Shown piece by piece: positions 9,494-18,543 of a stretch of DNA of 64,000 nt. Each line of letters begins with the position of its first letter. The stretch's first letter is position 1. Source of the stretch: an uncultured Lachnospiraceae bacterium. Its GTDB lineage: Bacteria; Bacillota; Clostridia; Lachnospirales; Lachnospiraceae. A program made the translations under genes and the position numbers. The notes below the pieces were generated by a model. The model did not search any database, was not told where the DNA came from, and worked only from the letters and a program-made list of their open reading frames with translations. Location of the stretch: NCBI GenBank assembly GCA_947625015.1, contig CANQMR010000002.1, positions 111,840 through 175,839 on the forward strand. The letters run 5' to 3'.

Positions 9494-10499
9494 CGCAGAG
9501 AAATACCTTAAGCGCTGTTTGAACAGTATAGTAGAGCAACTAAAGGATGGTACGGAACTGATTTTAATTGATGATGGCTCTTCAGATACCAGTTCCCGGA
9601 TTTGTGACCATTATGCAGACAGATATGCCGGAATTAAGGTAGAACATCAGGAAAATGCCGGCGAAGGGGCAGCCCGAAACAGAGGAATGGAACTGGCAGA
9701 AGGTGACTGGATTACCTTTATAGATGCAGATGATTATGTGTCCGATTGTTTTGTGGATACATTACAAAAATACATATCACAGGATTTGGATCTGATTCTG
9801 TTTGAATATGTGGAGGCAGATGGAACAGAAAGTATAAGACATAGTCGAAGCATAGAGGAAAAAGCCAACTATTATGATGAAAGTGACAGAGAGGCATTTA
9901 TATGTGCGAATTTTATGGCAAGGGATATTGTAGAGACCTGCAATTTTAATATGCGTTCGGTTTGGGCAAAGGCATACCGGCGAAAACAATTATTAGAAAA
10001 TCAGATTTGCTTTGTACCTGAAGTTAAAGTTGGAGAAGATATGCTTTTTACTTTAATGGTTTACAACAATTTTAATCGTGCAGCATGTGTATCAGTTCCA
10101 GTCTATAATTATTTTTTTAGAAACGAAGACTCTGTGACCAATCAGTATAAACCGGATTTTGAGAATATTGTGCAATCCTATGTCGGCGCAATTGTGCCTT
10201 GGTTAGAGCAATATCCGCAGTATGAAGCTTACCATGCGGCGTACCGCATGAATGATATTATTTTATATATAAAATATGATTTTTTTCATAATAAAAATAC
10301 GGAAGATAAAAAAAATCTCCATAAACGAATGAAAAGAATATTAGTGAATGGTGATTATAAGACATATTACCAGCTTGCAAAGGAGAGACGGCTTTTGGCT
10401 GAATTTTATGGTTTAAGTAAGAGAATCGTATTCTGGCTTGCCCTGCATGGTTATTTTAGCTTATTAAGGACAATCGCATACATAAAATACGGAGCATAG
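9462..10499 (+). CDS. GT2-family glycosyltransferase
   Basis: This 345-residue GT-A inverting glycosyltransferase has all usual landmarks near the N-terminus: LSIIIPVYNAEKYLKRCLNS, LILIDDGSSDTS, NAGEGAARNRGMELA and the metal-binding DADD in TFIDADDYVS. A later KVGEDMLFTLMVYN carries the catalytic-base-type ED. It adds one sugar of the repeat unit; the donor is unknown. Its start lies inside the end of the Wzy-like gene (32-base overlap), so translation is probably coupled. Confidence 0.92.
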   Translation: MNLSIIIPVYNAEKYLKRCLNSIVEQLKDGTELILIDDGSSDTSSRICDHYADRYAGIKVEHQENAGEGAARNRGMELAEGDWITFIDADDYVSDCFVDTLQKYISQDLDLILFEYVEADGTESIRHSRSIEEKANYYDESDREAFICANFMARDIVETCNFNMRSVWAKAYRRKQLLENQICFVPEVKVGEDMLFTLMVYNNFNRAACVSVPVYNYFFRNEDSVTNQYKPDFENIVQSYVGAIVPWLEQYPQYEAYHAAYRMNDIILYIKYDFFHNKNTEDKKNLHKRMKRILVNGDYKTYYQLAKERRLLAEFYGLSKRIVFWLALHGYFSLLRTIAYIKYGA

Positions 10500-10516
10500 T
10501 TAGGAGGATAAGGAAG

Positions 10517-11398
10517 ATGTCGAAGATAATCTGGACTTTGTGGTGGCAGGGGGAAGAAAACGCTCCGGAGTTGGTAAAAAAGTGCATAGAGAGTATGAAG
10601 ATTCATGCCAACGGGGCGGAAGTGATCGTCTTGGACGAATCTAGCGTAGGTAACTATATTCAGTTGCCAGACAGGGTGAAATCTCTGTTTGAGAAAGGGA
10701 ATATTTCTATAACCCATTTATCCGATTTAATTCGTTTCCGGCTGCTTTACCAATATGGGGGCTTATGGCTGGACAGTACGATTTATGTGGCGCAGGATAT
10801 ACCGGCGGATTTGTTTGAACAAGAGTTTTATACTATTAAAAATGGGACTGGCTTTGATAAAACCATAGCAAAAGGCCGATGGACAGCCTTTTTGGTAGGT
10901 GGGCGGAAAGAAAATCCTGTTTTTGAAAATATGAATAGGTTTTTTGATAGATACTGGGAATTAAACGATGAATTGGTATGCTATCTTTTGATTGATTTCT
11001 GTATGAATGAGGTATACGAGTCAATAGCAGATTGCAGGAGAATTATAGATGCTGTACCGTCATATTCTGGAAATGTATTTACATTGGCAGACCGATTAAG
11101 TGCAGTAGAGGATATTGGGAAAGTGCCTGCTGAGGGGATGTTTCATAAATTGAGTTATAAGGACATTCCTCATAGAAGGGGAAAATTGCGTAAGCTGAAA
11201 TCGTTATGTCGCCATATACGGGAACTGTTCAACATACACAAATGGAAAAAATGGGGATTTAGGATTGCCTGGGCAACATTTGTTGGAAATTGTGCAAGGT
11301 CACTACCTGAACCTTTGGGGAGCAAGGCAGCGGCATATTATAACAGCGTCGTGGGGGGGTATTGGAAAACTATTGGGGAAAGTTTCCGTATTAGATAG
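10517..11398 (+). CDS. GT32-like capsular polysaccharide glycosyltransferase
   Basis: This 293-residue protein resembles the capsular polysaccharide synthesis/GT32 group. It opens with IIWTLWWQGEENAPELVKKCIESM, and the sugar-nucleotide site is SDLIRFRLLYQYGGLWLDSTIY (about residues 72-95), where LDS stands in place of the usual DXD-type DSD. A GGxxxEN stretch (VGGRKENPVFENM) follows. AGGAGG lies just upstream of the start. A run of seven G residues sits near the 3' end (11353-11359), so slippage would alter only about the last 14 residues. Confidence 0.82.
   Translation: MSKIIWTLWWQGEENAPELVKKCIESMKIHANGAEVIVLDESSVGNYIQLPDRVKSLFEKGNISITHLSDLIRFRLLYQYGGLWLDSTIYVAQDIPADLFEQEFYTIKNGTGFDKTIAKGRWTAFLVGGRKENPVFENMNRFFDRYWELNDELVCYLLIDFCMNEVYESIADCRRIIDAVPSYSGNVFTLADRLSAVEDIGKVPAEGMFHKLSYKDIPHRRGKLRKLKSLCRHIRELFNIHKWKKWGFRIAWATFVGNCARSLPEPLGSKAAAYYNSVVGGYWKTIGESFRIR
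11353..11359 (+). repeat. Poly-G tract (G7) near 3' end of GT32-like gene
   Basis: Seven consecutive G residues encode part of VVGGYW at about residue 279 of the GT32-like transferase. A one-base slip would replace only the C-terminal tail, so any effect is likely mild. Confidence 0.5.
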
Positions 11399-11428
11399 TG
11401 ATTGAGCATTAGAGAGGAATTTACAGGC

Positions 11429-12961
11429 ATGAGTGAAAACCGCATAAAACGCGCATCGAGTAATATTATATGGTCCGGAATGCAGAGATTATCATCTATG
11501 CTGATTAGTTTTGTATCAAGAACCTGCCTGATTTATGTATTAGGAGTTCAGTATGTAGGGCTGGATGGATTATTTACTGCTATTCTATCTGTATTAAACC
11601 TGACCGAGCTGGGAATAGGCGCAGCCATGGTTTTTAGCATGTATAAGCCCATAGCGGAGGGAGATGATGATAGGGTATGTGCTCTGCTTGGTTTATATCG
11701 AAAGTGTTATCGTGTGATTGGACTGATTATATTGGCAGGTGGACTTTGCGTCATGCCTTTTATTCGAAACCTAATCTCCGGTGATGTTCCCGAAGGATTA
11801 AATATTTATGTTCTTTTTGCTGCATATTTGGCAAACACAGTATTAAGTTATTTTTTGTTTGCCTATAAATCCTCGTTATTAAATGCCTGCCAACGGATAG
11901 ATATTATCAACATTATTAATATGCTAGTAACTGTATTGAAAACGATAATACAGTGTGCAGCACTGCTGTTAACTAAAGACTATTACTATTATGTATGGAT
12001 TATTCCCATAGCTACCATTGTCCAGAATCTATTTACCAGTGTACTGGTATCCCGAAAATATCCACAGTACATATGCAAGGGGAAAGTGGGAAAGGATGAA
12101 ATTGCTAATATTCGAAAAAGGGTATATGGATTGGTATGTCAAAAAATAGGGGATGTGGTGTTGAATGCGGTAGACAATATAGTTATTTCTGTATTTCAAG
12201 GCCTTACAGTGCTTGGTGTATATACGAATTATATGTTTATTAATAATGGGTTGACCAGAATTTTGTTTGTATTTCGAAGCGCTATTACCCCTGTGATAGG
12301 TAATTCCGTTGCTGTGGAAAGCAAAGAAAAAAATTATAAAGATTTTAATCACTTGCAATTACTGTATTTTTGGATTAGTTCTTGGGCGGCAATTTGCCAG
12401 CTATGTTTGATGCAACCATTTATCGGATTGTGGGTCGGAGAAAAATGGTTGGTAGATATGGTGACGGCTATATTTTTTGTATTATATTTTTACTTGGATT
12501 CTGGGAGATATATGGTGATGATGTATAATACGGCAGCAGGAATTTGGTGGGAGGGCAGGTATGTGCCGCTTGCGGCATCTATAGTGAATCTGGCAATCAA
12601 CTTAGTTTTGGTGCATTTTATAGGATTAAAGGGAATCCTGTTATCTACGGTTATTGCATTAATTTGTATTGATATTCCGTTTCAGTGTTATGTTCTATTT
12701 AAATATTATTTTAATTTTCCTAATGCATGGCGGATTTATTTGGAAAAACAGGTTGTTAATTTTGTTTTGATGGCGGTTATTGGCGCGATTACATATAAAG
12801 TATGTATGATATTTTCAGGTTATACAATTTCTACTTTAATAGGTCGTGGATGTATTTGTATAGTTCTCCCTAATATACTGCTATTTTTAGGTTATAGAAA
12901 AAGCAGAGATTTTGATGGGGCGATGCTTATGCTGAAAAGGGTGCTAAGTCGGGGAAAGTGA
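11429..12961 (+). CDS. wzx: Wzx-like polysaccharide flippase (MATE/PST family)
   Basis: This 510-residue integral membrane protein has about 12-14 hydrophobic segments. Its N-terminus RIKRASSNIIWSGMQRLSSMLISFVSRTCLIYVLG is typical of PST flippases that move undecaprenyl-linked repeat units to the outer face. ATG 11429 is chosen because AGAGGA at 11413-11418 is 10 bases upstream; a TTG at 11402 adds nine residues without a better site. It directly follows the GT32-like gene and, with the Wzy-like gene, defines a Wzx/Wzy-dependent pathway. Confidence 0.9.
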   Translation: MSENRIKRASSNIIWSGMQRLSSMLISFVSRTCLIYVLGVQYVGLDGLFTAILSVLNLTELGIGAAMVFSMYKPIAEGDDDRVCALLGLYRKCYRVIGLIILAGGLCVMPFIRNLISGDVPEGLNIYVLFAAYLANTVLSYFLFAYKSSLLNACQRIDIINIINMLVTVLKTIIQCAALLLTKDYYYYVWIIPIATIVQNLFTSVLVSRKYPQYICKGKVGKDEIANIRKRVYGLVCQKIGDVVLNAVDNIVISVFQGLTVLGVYTNYMFINNGLTRILFVFRSAITPVIGNSVAVESKEKNYKDFNHLQLLYFWISSWAAICQLCLMQPFIGLWVGEKWLVDMVTAIFFVLYFYLDSGRYMVMMYNTAAGIWWEGRYVPLAASIVNLAINLVLVHFIGLKGILLSTVIALICIDIPFQCYVLFKYYFNFPNAWRIYLEKQVVNFVLMAVIGAITYKVCMIFSGYTISTLIGRGCICIVLPNILLFLGYRKSRDFDGAMLMLKRVLSRGK

Positions 12962-12968
12962 GGTTTTA

Positions 12969-13625
12969 ATGAGAAATTTATATAATACATTGATAAAATG
13001 GTCAAAGATAAGTCTGACAAAATTTATTTATTATAACTTTTTTTGTAAGAAAATACATAGGGAAAAACATGCTTTTTTGGTTCCTTATCGTGGAAGTGTG
13101 ATACGGTTACGAAAAGGGGCTGCAATATATATGAAAGGTAACATATTGTTGAATACGGGAAGAATGTGGAATGTTAGAGAAAATTGTTATTTGCTCTTAG
13201 ATCGAGAAGCAAAACTACAAGTTGAGGAACAGATGTTTATGGCTTATGGTAGTAGAATGGAAATAGGAGATGGTGCCCAGGTAAAAATCGGTTCTATGGG
13301 TTGTAATATGTGGTGTACGCTGATATGTTTAGAATCTATTACCATGGGGAAAGAAGTTATGCTAGGGTGGAATGTGACTGTTATGGACGGAAACGGGCAT
13401 CCAGTAGGGTACGAAGGACAGCAAACACGAAAAAATACAAAGCCGGTAATTATTGGCAATCATGTATGGTTGTGTAACGGATGTCATGTTATGAAAGGAA
13501 GTAAGATAGGAGATGGCGCCATTATCGGAGCGAGATCATTTATCAGCGGACGAGTGAAAGCCGGTGCCATGACATCGCCGATGCCAACTAAGGTTATTAT
13601 GGAAGATGTCGGCTGGAACGGATAA
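12969..13625 (+). CDS. Hexapeptide-repeat acyltransferase (copy 1)
   Basis: This 218-residue left-handed beta-helix acyltransferase is of the maltose/galactoside O-acetyltransferase type. Hexapeptide turns run from about residue 90 to 200 (ITMGKEVMLGWNVTVMDGNGHPVGYE; VIIGNHVWLCNGCHVMKGSKIGDGAIIGARSFI), with the histidine in DGNGHPVG as the likely catalytic residue. It probably acetylates a sugar of the repeat unit using acetyl-CoA. It is closely related to the next gene, and the two reading frames overlap if the longer start of copy 2 is used. Confidence 0.88.
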   Translation: MRNLYNTLIKWSKISLTKFIYYNFFCKKIHREKHAFLVPYRGSVIRLRKGAAIYMKGNILLNTGRMWNVRENCYLLLDREAKLQVEEQMFMAYGSRMEIGDGAQVKIGSMGCNMWCTLICLESITMGKEVMLGWNVTVMDGNGHPVGYEGQQTRKNTKPVIIGNHVWLCNGCHVMKGSKIGDGAIIGARSFISGRVKAGAMTSPMPTKVIMEDVGWNG

Positions 13626-13647
13626 TAGCAGAAAGGATAAAAAAGAA

Positions 13648-14313
13648 ATGGGAAAATTTTGGAATTTAGTGAGAAAGGTAACACAAGTAAGTATATCACA
13701 ATTTGTATACTATAATTTTTTATGCCGTAAAGTACATAGGAAAAAGCAGGCATTGTTGATTCCTTACAGGGGAAGCGCTATCAGGATAGAAAAAGGCGCG
13801 GTTTTGATTTTAGAGGGAAGGCTGATTTTAAATGCCGGGTTAAATGGCAAACATATGCGGGCAAAGGAGACCTGCTATCTTTTGATTGAGGAAAATGGAA
13901 TCCTTCATATAAAAGAGCGTGCATGCATTGGATATTCTAGTAGATTAATTGTGGGTAAAAATGGGCATATGGAGATTGGCTCGATGGGATGTAACGAAGG
14001 TTGCGTCTTTGTTTGCTTAAATTCAATTACTCTGGGAAATGATGTAATGATGGGATGGAATGTGACAATTATGGATGGTGATGGGCATCCGGTAGGATAC
14101 GGTGAAATGGAAAAAAGAGAAGGTACAAAACCAGTTGTAGTAGGAAACCATGTGTGGCTATGCAATGGAAGTCAACTGATGAAAGGAAGCAAAATAGGAG
14201 ATGGAGCAATCATTGGCGCAAGATCTTTTATTACTGGTCGGGTAAAGGCGGGAGCCATGACATCACCAATGCCTAGTAAGATTATTATGGAAGATGTGGG
14301 TTGGAAAGGATAA
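13648..14313 (+). CDS. Hexapeptide-repeat acyltransferase (copy 2)
   Basis: This 221-residue paralogue of the preceding gene is collinear over its whole length (FVYYNFLCRKVHRKKQA matches FIYYNFFCKKIHREKHA; both end in a MTSPMP...IMEDVGW tail). It has the same hexapeptide core and active-site motif DGDGHPVG. ATG 13648 is preferred: AAAGGA lies about 11 bases upstream and the alignment with copy 1 begins there, while a start at 13606 would overlap copy 1. The pair looks like a tandem duplication that has since diverged, probably for two acceptor positions or sugars. Confidence 0.87.
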   Translation: MGKFWNLVRKVTQVSISQFVYYNFLCRKVHRKKQALLIPYRGSAIRIEKGAVLILEGRLILNAGLNGKHMRAKETCYLLIEENGILHIKERACIGYSSRLIVGKNGHMEIGSMGCNEGCVFVCLNSITLGNDVMMGWNVTIMDGDGHPVGYGEMEKREGTKPVVVGNHVWLCNGSQLMKGSKIGDGAIIGARSFITGRVKAGAMTSPMPSKIIMEDVGWKG

Positions 14314-14341
14314 ATATATTGTAGTAGAAGAGGAGATAAAA

Positions 14342-14392
14342 ATGAAAAAACTTAGAAATATTGAAGGGAGACATCCACCGATAATTCTGTAA
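14342..14392 (+). CDS. Possible 16-codon leader peptide or relic ORF
   Basis: An ATG with a good site (GAGGAGAT) starts a 16-residue frame (MKKLRNIEGRHPPIIL) just before the phase-variable acyltransferase-3. It resembles nothing I recognise. It could be a gene-start relic or a translated leader. Confidence 0.2.
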   Translation: MKKLRNIEGRHPPIIL

Positions 14393-14440
14393 AAAGTGCG
14401 GAAAAATATGAATAAAAAATGATAAAAAAGGGTTGACAAC

Positions 14441-15619
14441 GTGGATGAAACGAGAAAAAGTCTTAACAAACAAACAAACAAACAAACAAACAAACAAACA
14501 AACAAACAAACAAACAAACGGAAAAGTGGATTCGAATATATGCGAATTGTTGCCATTATAATGATTATTGCTTGTCATTATGCAGTGCATGGGGTGTTAC
14601 AGGACGGTATCGGTTATCTCACATGGAATAATGCAGACTTTTTCAATAGACTGTTAACTTGTTTATTGATGCCAGGCGGAGGTATTGGAGTTGCGTTATT
14701 TTTTATGCTCACCGGATATTTTAAGGTAAATAGTAACAGGATCGCTATTAGAAAAGTATGTCTGCAAACCATTTATTATGGGTGCTTTAGCGGAGTTCTA
14801 GTATTAATCTGTTCTGTATGGGCTCCGCAGTTGTTAGGACTGTCTGCAAATGATAGATTAATGCAGACGGCAAAGTATTTTTTTGCTCCTGTAACATCTG
14901 GAGCGTGGTGGTACGTTACAGCTTATATTATACTTGTTTTAGTATCGCCTTTATTAAACCGTATGATACATAGTATGACAAGAAAGCAGTTTTTGGCATT
15001 GTTAATATTTTATTGGGTATTTTGGTATGTGTTGGCTTCTGAGTTGGCGCGATTTTATGATATTCAAAAGGCCGTTTTTTTCTATCTGATAGGTGCTTAT
15101 ATAAGATGTTATACAAAAGAGATAAGCAGAGAAAAGGTAGGGTGGTATTATCTTTCCGCATTGGGGTGTTGGTTTGTAAGCGCAATATGTTTTTACCTGA
15201 GAACTGTTCAAAGTGTAAAACTGGAGACGTCCATTGAAAATGAAATTGTAGGGAAAATAATGGTCAGATTTTTTAATATGATGGAAATGGCTTTTCCTGC
15301 TGTTTTGGGTGCGATTATTATATTTAAAATTTTTGAAAGAATGAAGTTTACCAGTCTTCTCGTAAACAGGATTGCCTCAACCACTTTTGGCGTGTATTTA
15401 ATTCATGAATCAGTGGTTATCCGAACATTGATCTGGAATCGTTTTTTTAACGTAAACACAGTACAATATAGCAGCTTATATTATATTGTTTGTTTTGTCA
15501 TAACAATAGCATTGATATTTATGTTCTGTTCATTGTTGGATTTTGTGAGGATTTATTTGTTTGAAAAGCGTTACTTGCAATTAGCAATGCGAATAGAAAA
15601 AATATTAAAAAGGAGTTGA
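14441..15619 (+). CDS. Acyltransferase-3 family protein with (CAAA)13 at its 5' end
   Basis: This 392-residue integral membrane acyltransferase is of the OafA/acyltransferase-3 type, which O-acylates surface glycans. The core begins RKSGFEYMRIVAIIMIIACHY, with the conserved His near residue 45, and continues through about ten membrane helices. The first 26 residues include a repetitive NKQT stretch encoded by 13 CAAA units. With 13 units the frame is open from GTG 14441, whose ribosome site is weak (AAAGGG about 8 bases upstream). With 14 units it would be open from ATG 14445. With 12 units neither start reads through. The gene is therefore very likely phase-variable. Confidence 0.9.
   Translation: MDETRKSLNKQTNKQTNKQTNKQTNKRKSGFEYMRIVAIIMIIACHYAVHGVLQDGIGYLTWNNADFFNRLLTCLLMPGGGIGVALFFMLTGYFKVNSNRIAIRKVCLQTIYYGCFSGVLVLICSVWAPQLLGLSANDRLMQTAKYFFAPVTSGAWWYVTAYIILVLVSPLLNRMIHSMTRKQFLALLIFYWVFWYVLASELARFYDIQKAVFFYLIGAYIRCYTKEISREKVGWYYLSALGCWFVSAICFYLRTVQSVKLETSIENEIVGKIMVRFFNMMEMAFPAVLGAIIIFKIFERMKFTSLLVNRIASTTFGVYLIHESVVIRTLIWNRFFNVNTVQYSSLYYIVCFVITIALIFMFCSLLDFVRIYLFEKRYLQLAMRIEKILKRS
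14467..14518 (+). repeat. Tetranucleotide repeat (CAAA)13 inside coding sequence
   Basis: Thirteen perfect CAAA units lie between the start codon and the first membrane helix of the acyltransferase-3. The unit length is not a multiple of three, so each slip changes the reading frame. No stop codon arises inside the repeat in any frame; OFF frames stop shortly before or after it (for example TGA 14446 or TAA 14559). Confidence 0.97.
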
Positions 15620-15697
15620 TAGATAATATGCATTGAAAGAAAATCGTTTAGCGGAAAATATCTAAAGCAATATATGATTAAGGAGGTTTGTAAAATA

Positions 15698-15928
15698 ATG
15701 GAAGGCATTTATGCAATATTAGAAGAATTAAGACCAGAATTTAATTTTAGGGAAAGTGAAGATTTCATAGAGGATGGATATTTGGATTCATTTGATATTA
15801 TTACCTTAATTGACACAATAGAGGAAAAATATAATGTTAAAGTGGATGGCCTGGATATCATCCCGGAAAATTTTAACAGTGTTCAGGCCATTGTTGATTT
15901 GATTAAACAAAGAGGGGGAAATATCTAA
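15698..15928 (+). CDS. Acyl carrier protein 1 (DltC-like)
   Basis: This is a 76-residue acyl/peptidyl carrier protein. The phosphopantetheine serine is S31 in YLDSFDIITLIDTIE, followed by helix II of the carrier fold and a short C-terminal helix. ATG 15698 is chosen because AAGGAGG at 15680-15686 is 11 bases upstream. It precedes the adenylating enzyme by 25 bases, the same pairing as DltC with DltA, so it is the likely acceptor of the activated substrate. A second, different carrier lies after the adenylating enzyme, suggesting separate starter and extender or product roles. Confidence 0.9.
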   Translation: MEGIYAILEELRPEFNFRESEDFIEDGYLDSFDIITLIDTIEEKYNVKVDGLDIIPENFNSVQAIVDLIKQRGGNI

Positions 15929-15953
15929 ATATATAAGTAAAAGGAGGGAAAAT

Positions 15954-17480
15954 ATGCGCACATCAGTTTTAACATATTTAGAGGAAAGTGCGGCGAGACT
16001 ACCCGATAAAGTGGCATTTTTTGATTTAGAAAACCAGATAACTTTTGCACAGTTACGTGAAAAAGCTATAGATTTGGCATTTGCAATTCAGAAGGTGATT
16101 TTTTGTAAACAATCGCCGATTCTAGTGTATTTGCCGAAATCTGTAAATAGCATTATTGCATTTATGGGGATCTTGTATAGCGGAAATTTTTATACACCTA
16201 CAGATATTAGGTTTCCTGTGCAAAAATTAAAGGATATTGTAAATACACTAAAGCCAGTAGCAATTATCGTGGACAGTAACACAAAGAAGAAAATATCACA
16301 GATAGAAGAGTTAAAAGACATTACGTTAATCAATATTGATGAAGTACAAATATCTAACCGTTATGATGATGCAGAGAATATGATAATGAATATTCTGGAT
16401 GTGGACCCGGTATATACATTTTTTACTTCCGGTTCTACTGGGGTTCCCAAAGGTGTGATTATCAATAATCATAATATTATAGATTACACTGATTGGGCTG
16501 TACGCACATTTAATATAGGTGAAAGTACGATTATGGGAAACCAGTCTCCATTTTACTTTGACATCTCAACTCAGGATATTTATGCAACATTAAAGGCTGG
16601 CGCAACATTGGGTATTATACCTGTCACTTATTTTGCTTTTCCAATTAAGGCCTTACAGTTTATAAAAGAAAGAAATATTAATTTCTTATATTGGGTTCCT
16701 TCTGCATTTGTGAATATAGCAAACTACGATTTACTTAAATCCATAACATTAGATCAGGTTCAGCTGATTATGTTTGGTGGAGAAGTGATGCCGGTAAAGC
16801 AATTAAATTATTGGAAAAAATATCTTCCGAATTTGAAAACAATAGCCAATGTATATGGACCTACTGAGGCCACTGTAAATTGCACATATTATATTGTAGA
16901 CAGAGATTTTGAGGACTCGGAAGTATTGCCATTAGGAAAAGCATGCGAAAATACTGGTCTGTTGGTTTTAGATGAAAATAATGAAGTAGTTACAGATGAA
17001 CACCCAAATAGACTGGGAGAACTGTGCATATATGGCAGTTCTTTATCAGCCGGGTACTGGGATGATATGGAGAAAACAGATTTAAAATATATTGACAATC
17101 CCTGCTGTAAACACTATAGGCAAAAAATGTATTTGACGGGCGATCTTGTTTATTATAACGAACGAAAAGAATTGGTGTTTGCAGGACGAAAAGACTTTCA
17201 GATTAAACACTCTGGATATCGAATTGAATTGGGTGAAATAGAAAGCGCAGCTATGGGAAAGGAAGAAGTTATCAATGTATGCGCTTCATATCATAATAGG
17301 CGGAAAGAGATTGCATTATTCTATCAGGGGAATATTACAGAAGAACAGTTGAAAGATTATCTGTTAACTATTATTCCTAAGTATATGGTTCCGACAATAT
17401 ACTATAAACTAACTGCATTTCCTTACAATGATAATGGTAAAATTGATAGGAAAAATTTAACAGAAAAATATTTAAAATAA
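15954..17480 (+). CDS. DltA-like AMP-forming adenylating enzyme
   Basis: This 508-residue adenylation protein should activate a carboxylic or amino acid as acyl-AMP and load it onto a carrier protein. All core motifs are present: FTSGSTGVPKGVI (about 160-172), NVYGPTEATVNC (about 300), YLTGDLVYY (about 396), GRKDFQIKHSGYRIELGEIE (about 412-431) and the C-terminal lysine motif NDNGKIDRK (about 493-501). Length and architecture match D-alanine:carrier ligase (DltA) and stand-alone NRPS adenylation domains. Substrate is unknown; D-alanine cannot be assumed because the neighbouring condensing and reducing enzymes are absent from ordinary dlt operons. Confidence 0.9.
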   Translation: MRTSVLTYLEESAARLPDKVAFFDLENQITFAQLREKAIDLAFAIQKVIFCKQSPILVYLPKSVNSIIAFMGILYSGNFYTPTDIRFPVQKLKDIVNTLKPVAIIVDSNTKKKISQIEELKDITLINIDEVQISNRYDDAENMIMNILDVDPVYTFFTSGSTGVPKGVIINNHNIIDYTDWAVRTFNIGESTIMGNQSPFYFDISTQDIYATLKAGATLGIIPVTYFAFPIKALQFIKERNINFLYWVPSAFVNIANYDLLKSITLDQVQLIMFGGEVMPVKQLNYWKKYLPNLKTIANVYGPTEATVNCTYYIVDRDFEDSEVLPLGKACENTGLLVLDENNEVVTDEHPNRLGELCIYGSSLSAGYWDDMEKTDLKYIDNPCCKHYRQKMYLTGDLVYYNERKELVFAGRKDFQIKHSGYRIELGEIESAAMGKEEVINVCASYHNRRKEIALFYQGNITEEQLKDYLLTIIPKYMVPTIYYKLTAFPYNDNGKIDRKNLTEKYLK

Positions 17481-17505
17481 ATGTTGAGAAAAGGAGAATA
17501 AGAAT

Positions 17506-17724
17506 ATGTCAAATCAAGAGAAATTAGAAAAGGTTGCGGAAATTATGGATTTGGAGGTGTCTGATATTAAGGAAGATGCGCTGCTAAAAGATTATGATGA
17601 ATGGGATTCTGTAGCAGTTCTATCGTTAATAGCATTGTTGGATGAAGAATTTCATAAATCTATTGGCGGTGCGGAGACTAAAAAACTTGTTACCGTTCAG
17701 GATGTGATGAATTTAATGGAATAG
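17506..17724 (+). CDS. Acyl carrier protein 2
   Basis: This 72-residue carrier protein has S35 in EWDSVAVLSLIALLDEEF as the predicted phosphopantetheine site. It differs clearly from carrier 1 and sits between the adenylating enzyme and the reductase. It may hold the malonyl or elongated intermediate used by the condensing enzyme. AAGGAGAA lies upstream of its ATG. Confidence 0.88.
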   Translation: MSNQEKLEKVAEIMDLEVSDIKEDALLKDYDEWDSVAVLSLIALLDEEFHKSIGGAETKKLVTVQDVMNLME

Positions 17725-17734
17725 GATCAATCAT

Positions 17735-18499
17735 ATGAATAATTTATTTGATTTTACAGAAAAAAAATTTATTGTAACAGGAGCTTCTTCTGGGATTGGT
17801 AAAAGTACGGCGATACAGTTGTCTGAACAGGGCGCCAGAGTAATTTTGGTGGGCCGCAATAGAGAGAGGTTAGAAGAAACACTGAACCTAATGAAACATA
17901 GGGAACACCATCAAATTATTGACACAGATTTAGGAGAAACGGAAGATATGACTTGGTTATTTGAGGAAAGCATATCAGATGGAGTAAGGTTAGATGGATT
18001 GGTACATTGTGCTGGAATTGCCACTATACTTCCTATAAACAGATTAAAGCGGAATAAGTTGGACGAGTGTATGAGTGTTAATTTATATGCTTTGTTAGAG
18101 CTTATCCGGGTATATGCAAAGAAAAAATATAGAAATGTTTCAGGTTCTATTGTGGCAGTTTCGTCTTTAGCGGCTTGTTCCCCATCAAAATGTCAGACCA
18201 TTTATGCAGCTTCTAAGGCGGCAGTGAATGCTGCTGTACAGGCATTATCTATTGAGTTAGCGGAGAAAAGGATTCGTATTAATTGTGTTATGCCAGGGTC
18301 AGTAGATACAAGGATGCTGCGAGAGTCAGTGTCGGCTATATCAGATGAAGCAATGATCAATATGGTAAAAGCACCATTATTAGGTTTGACGAAACCAGAT
18401 GAAATAGCAAATATGATTTTATTTTTGCTGAGTGATGCTTCTAGTGCTGTGACCGGAAGAGCTATTTATGCAGATGGCGGAATGTTGGGTTCTATATAG
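17735..18499 (+). CDS. SDR-family (FabG-like) ketoreductase
   Basis: This 254-residue short-chain dehydrogenase has the NAD(P)-binding motif TGASSGIG (residues 10-17), a catalytic serine in VAVSSLAA, and Y157-x-x-x-K161 in YAASKAAV. The C-terminus GRAIYADGGM is typical of FabG-like enzymes. Next to a KAS III and two carrier proteins, the natural reading is reduction of a 3-oxoacyl-carrier intermediate to 3-hydroxyacyl. Direct action on a sugar is an alternative. It begins 10 bases after carrier 2. Confidence 0.87.
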   Translation: MNNLFDFTEKKFIVTGASSGIGKSTAIQLSEQGARVILVGRNRERLEETLNLMKHREHHQIIDTDLGETEDMTWLFEESISDGVRLDGLVHCAGIATILPINRLKRNKLDECMSVNLYALLELIRVYAKKKYRNVSGSIVAVSSLAACSPSKCQTIYAASKAAVNAAVQALSIELAEKRIRINCVMPGSVDTRMLRESVSAISDEAMINMVKAPLLGLTKPDEIANMILFLLSDASSAVTGRAIYADGGMLGSI

Positions 18500-18543
18500 T
18501 TATAGTATAACAGCCCTAATATATACACAGAGGTGAGAAATTT

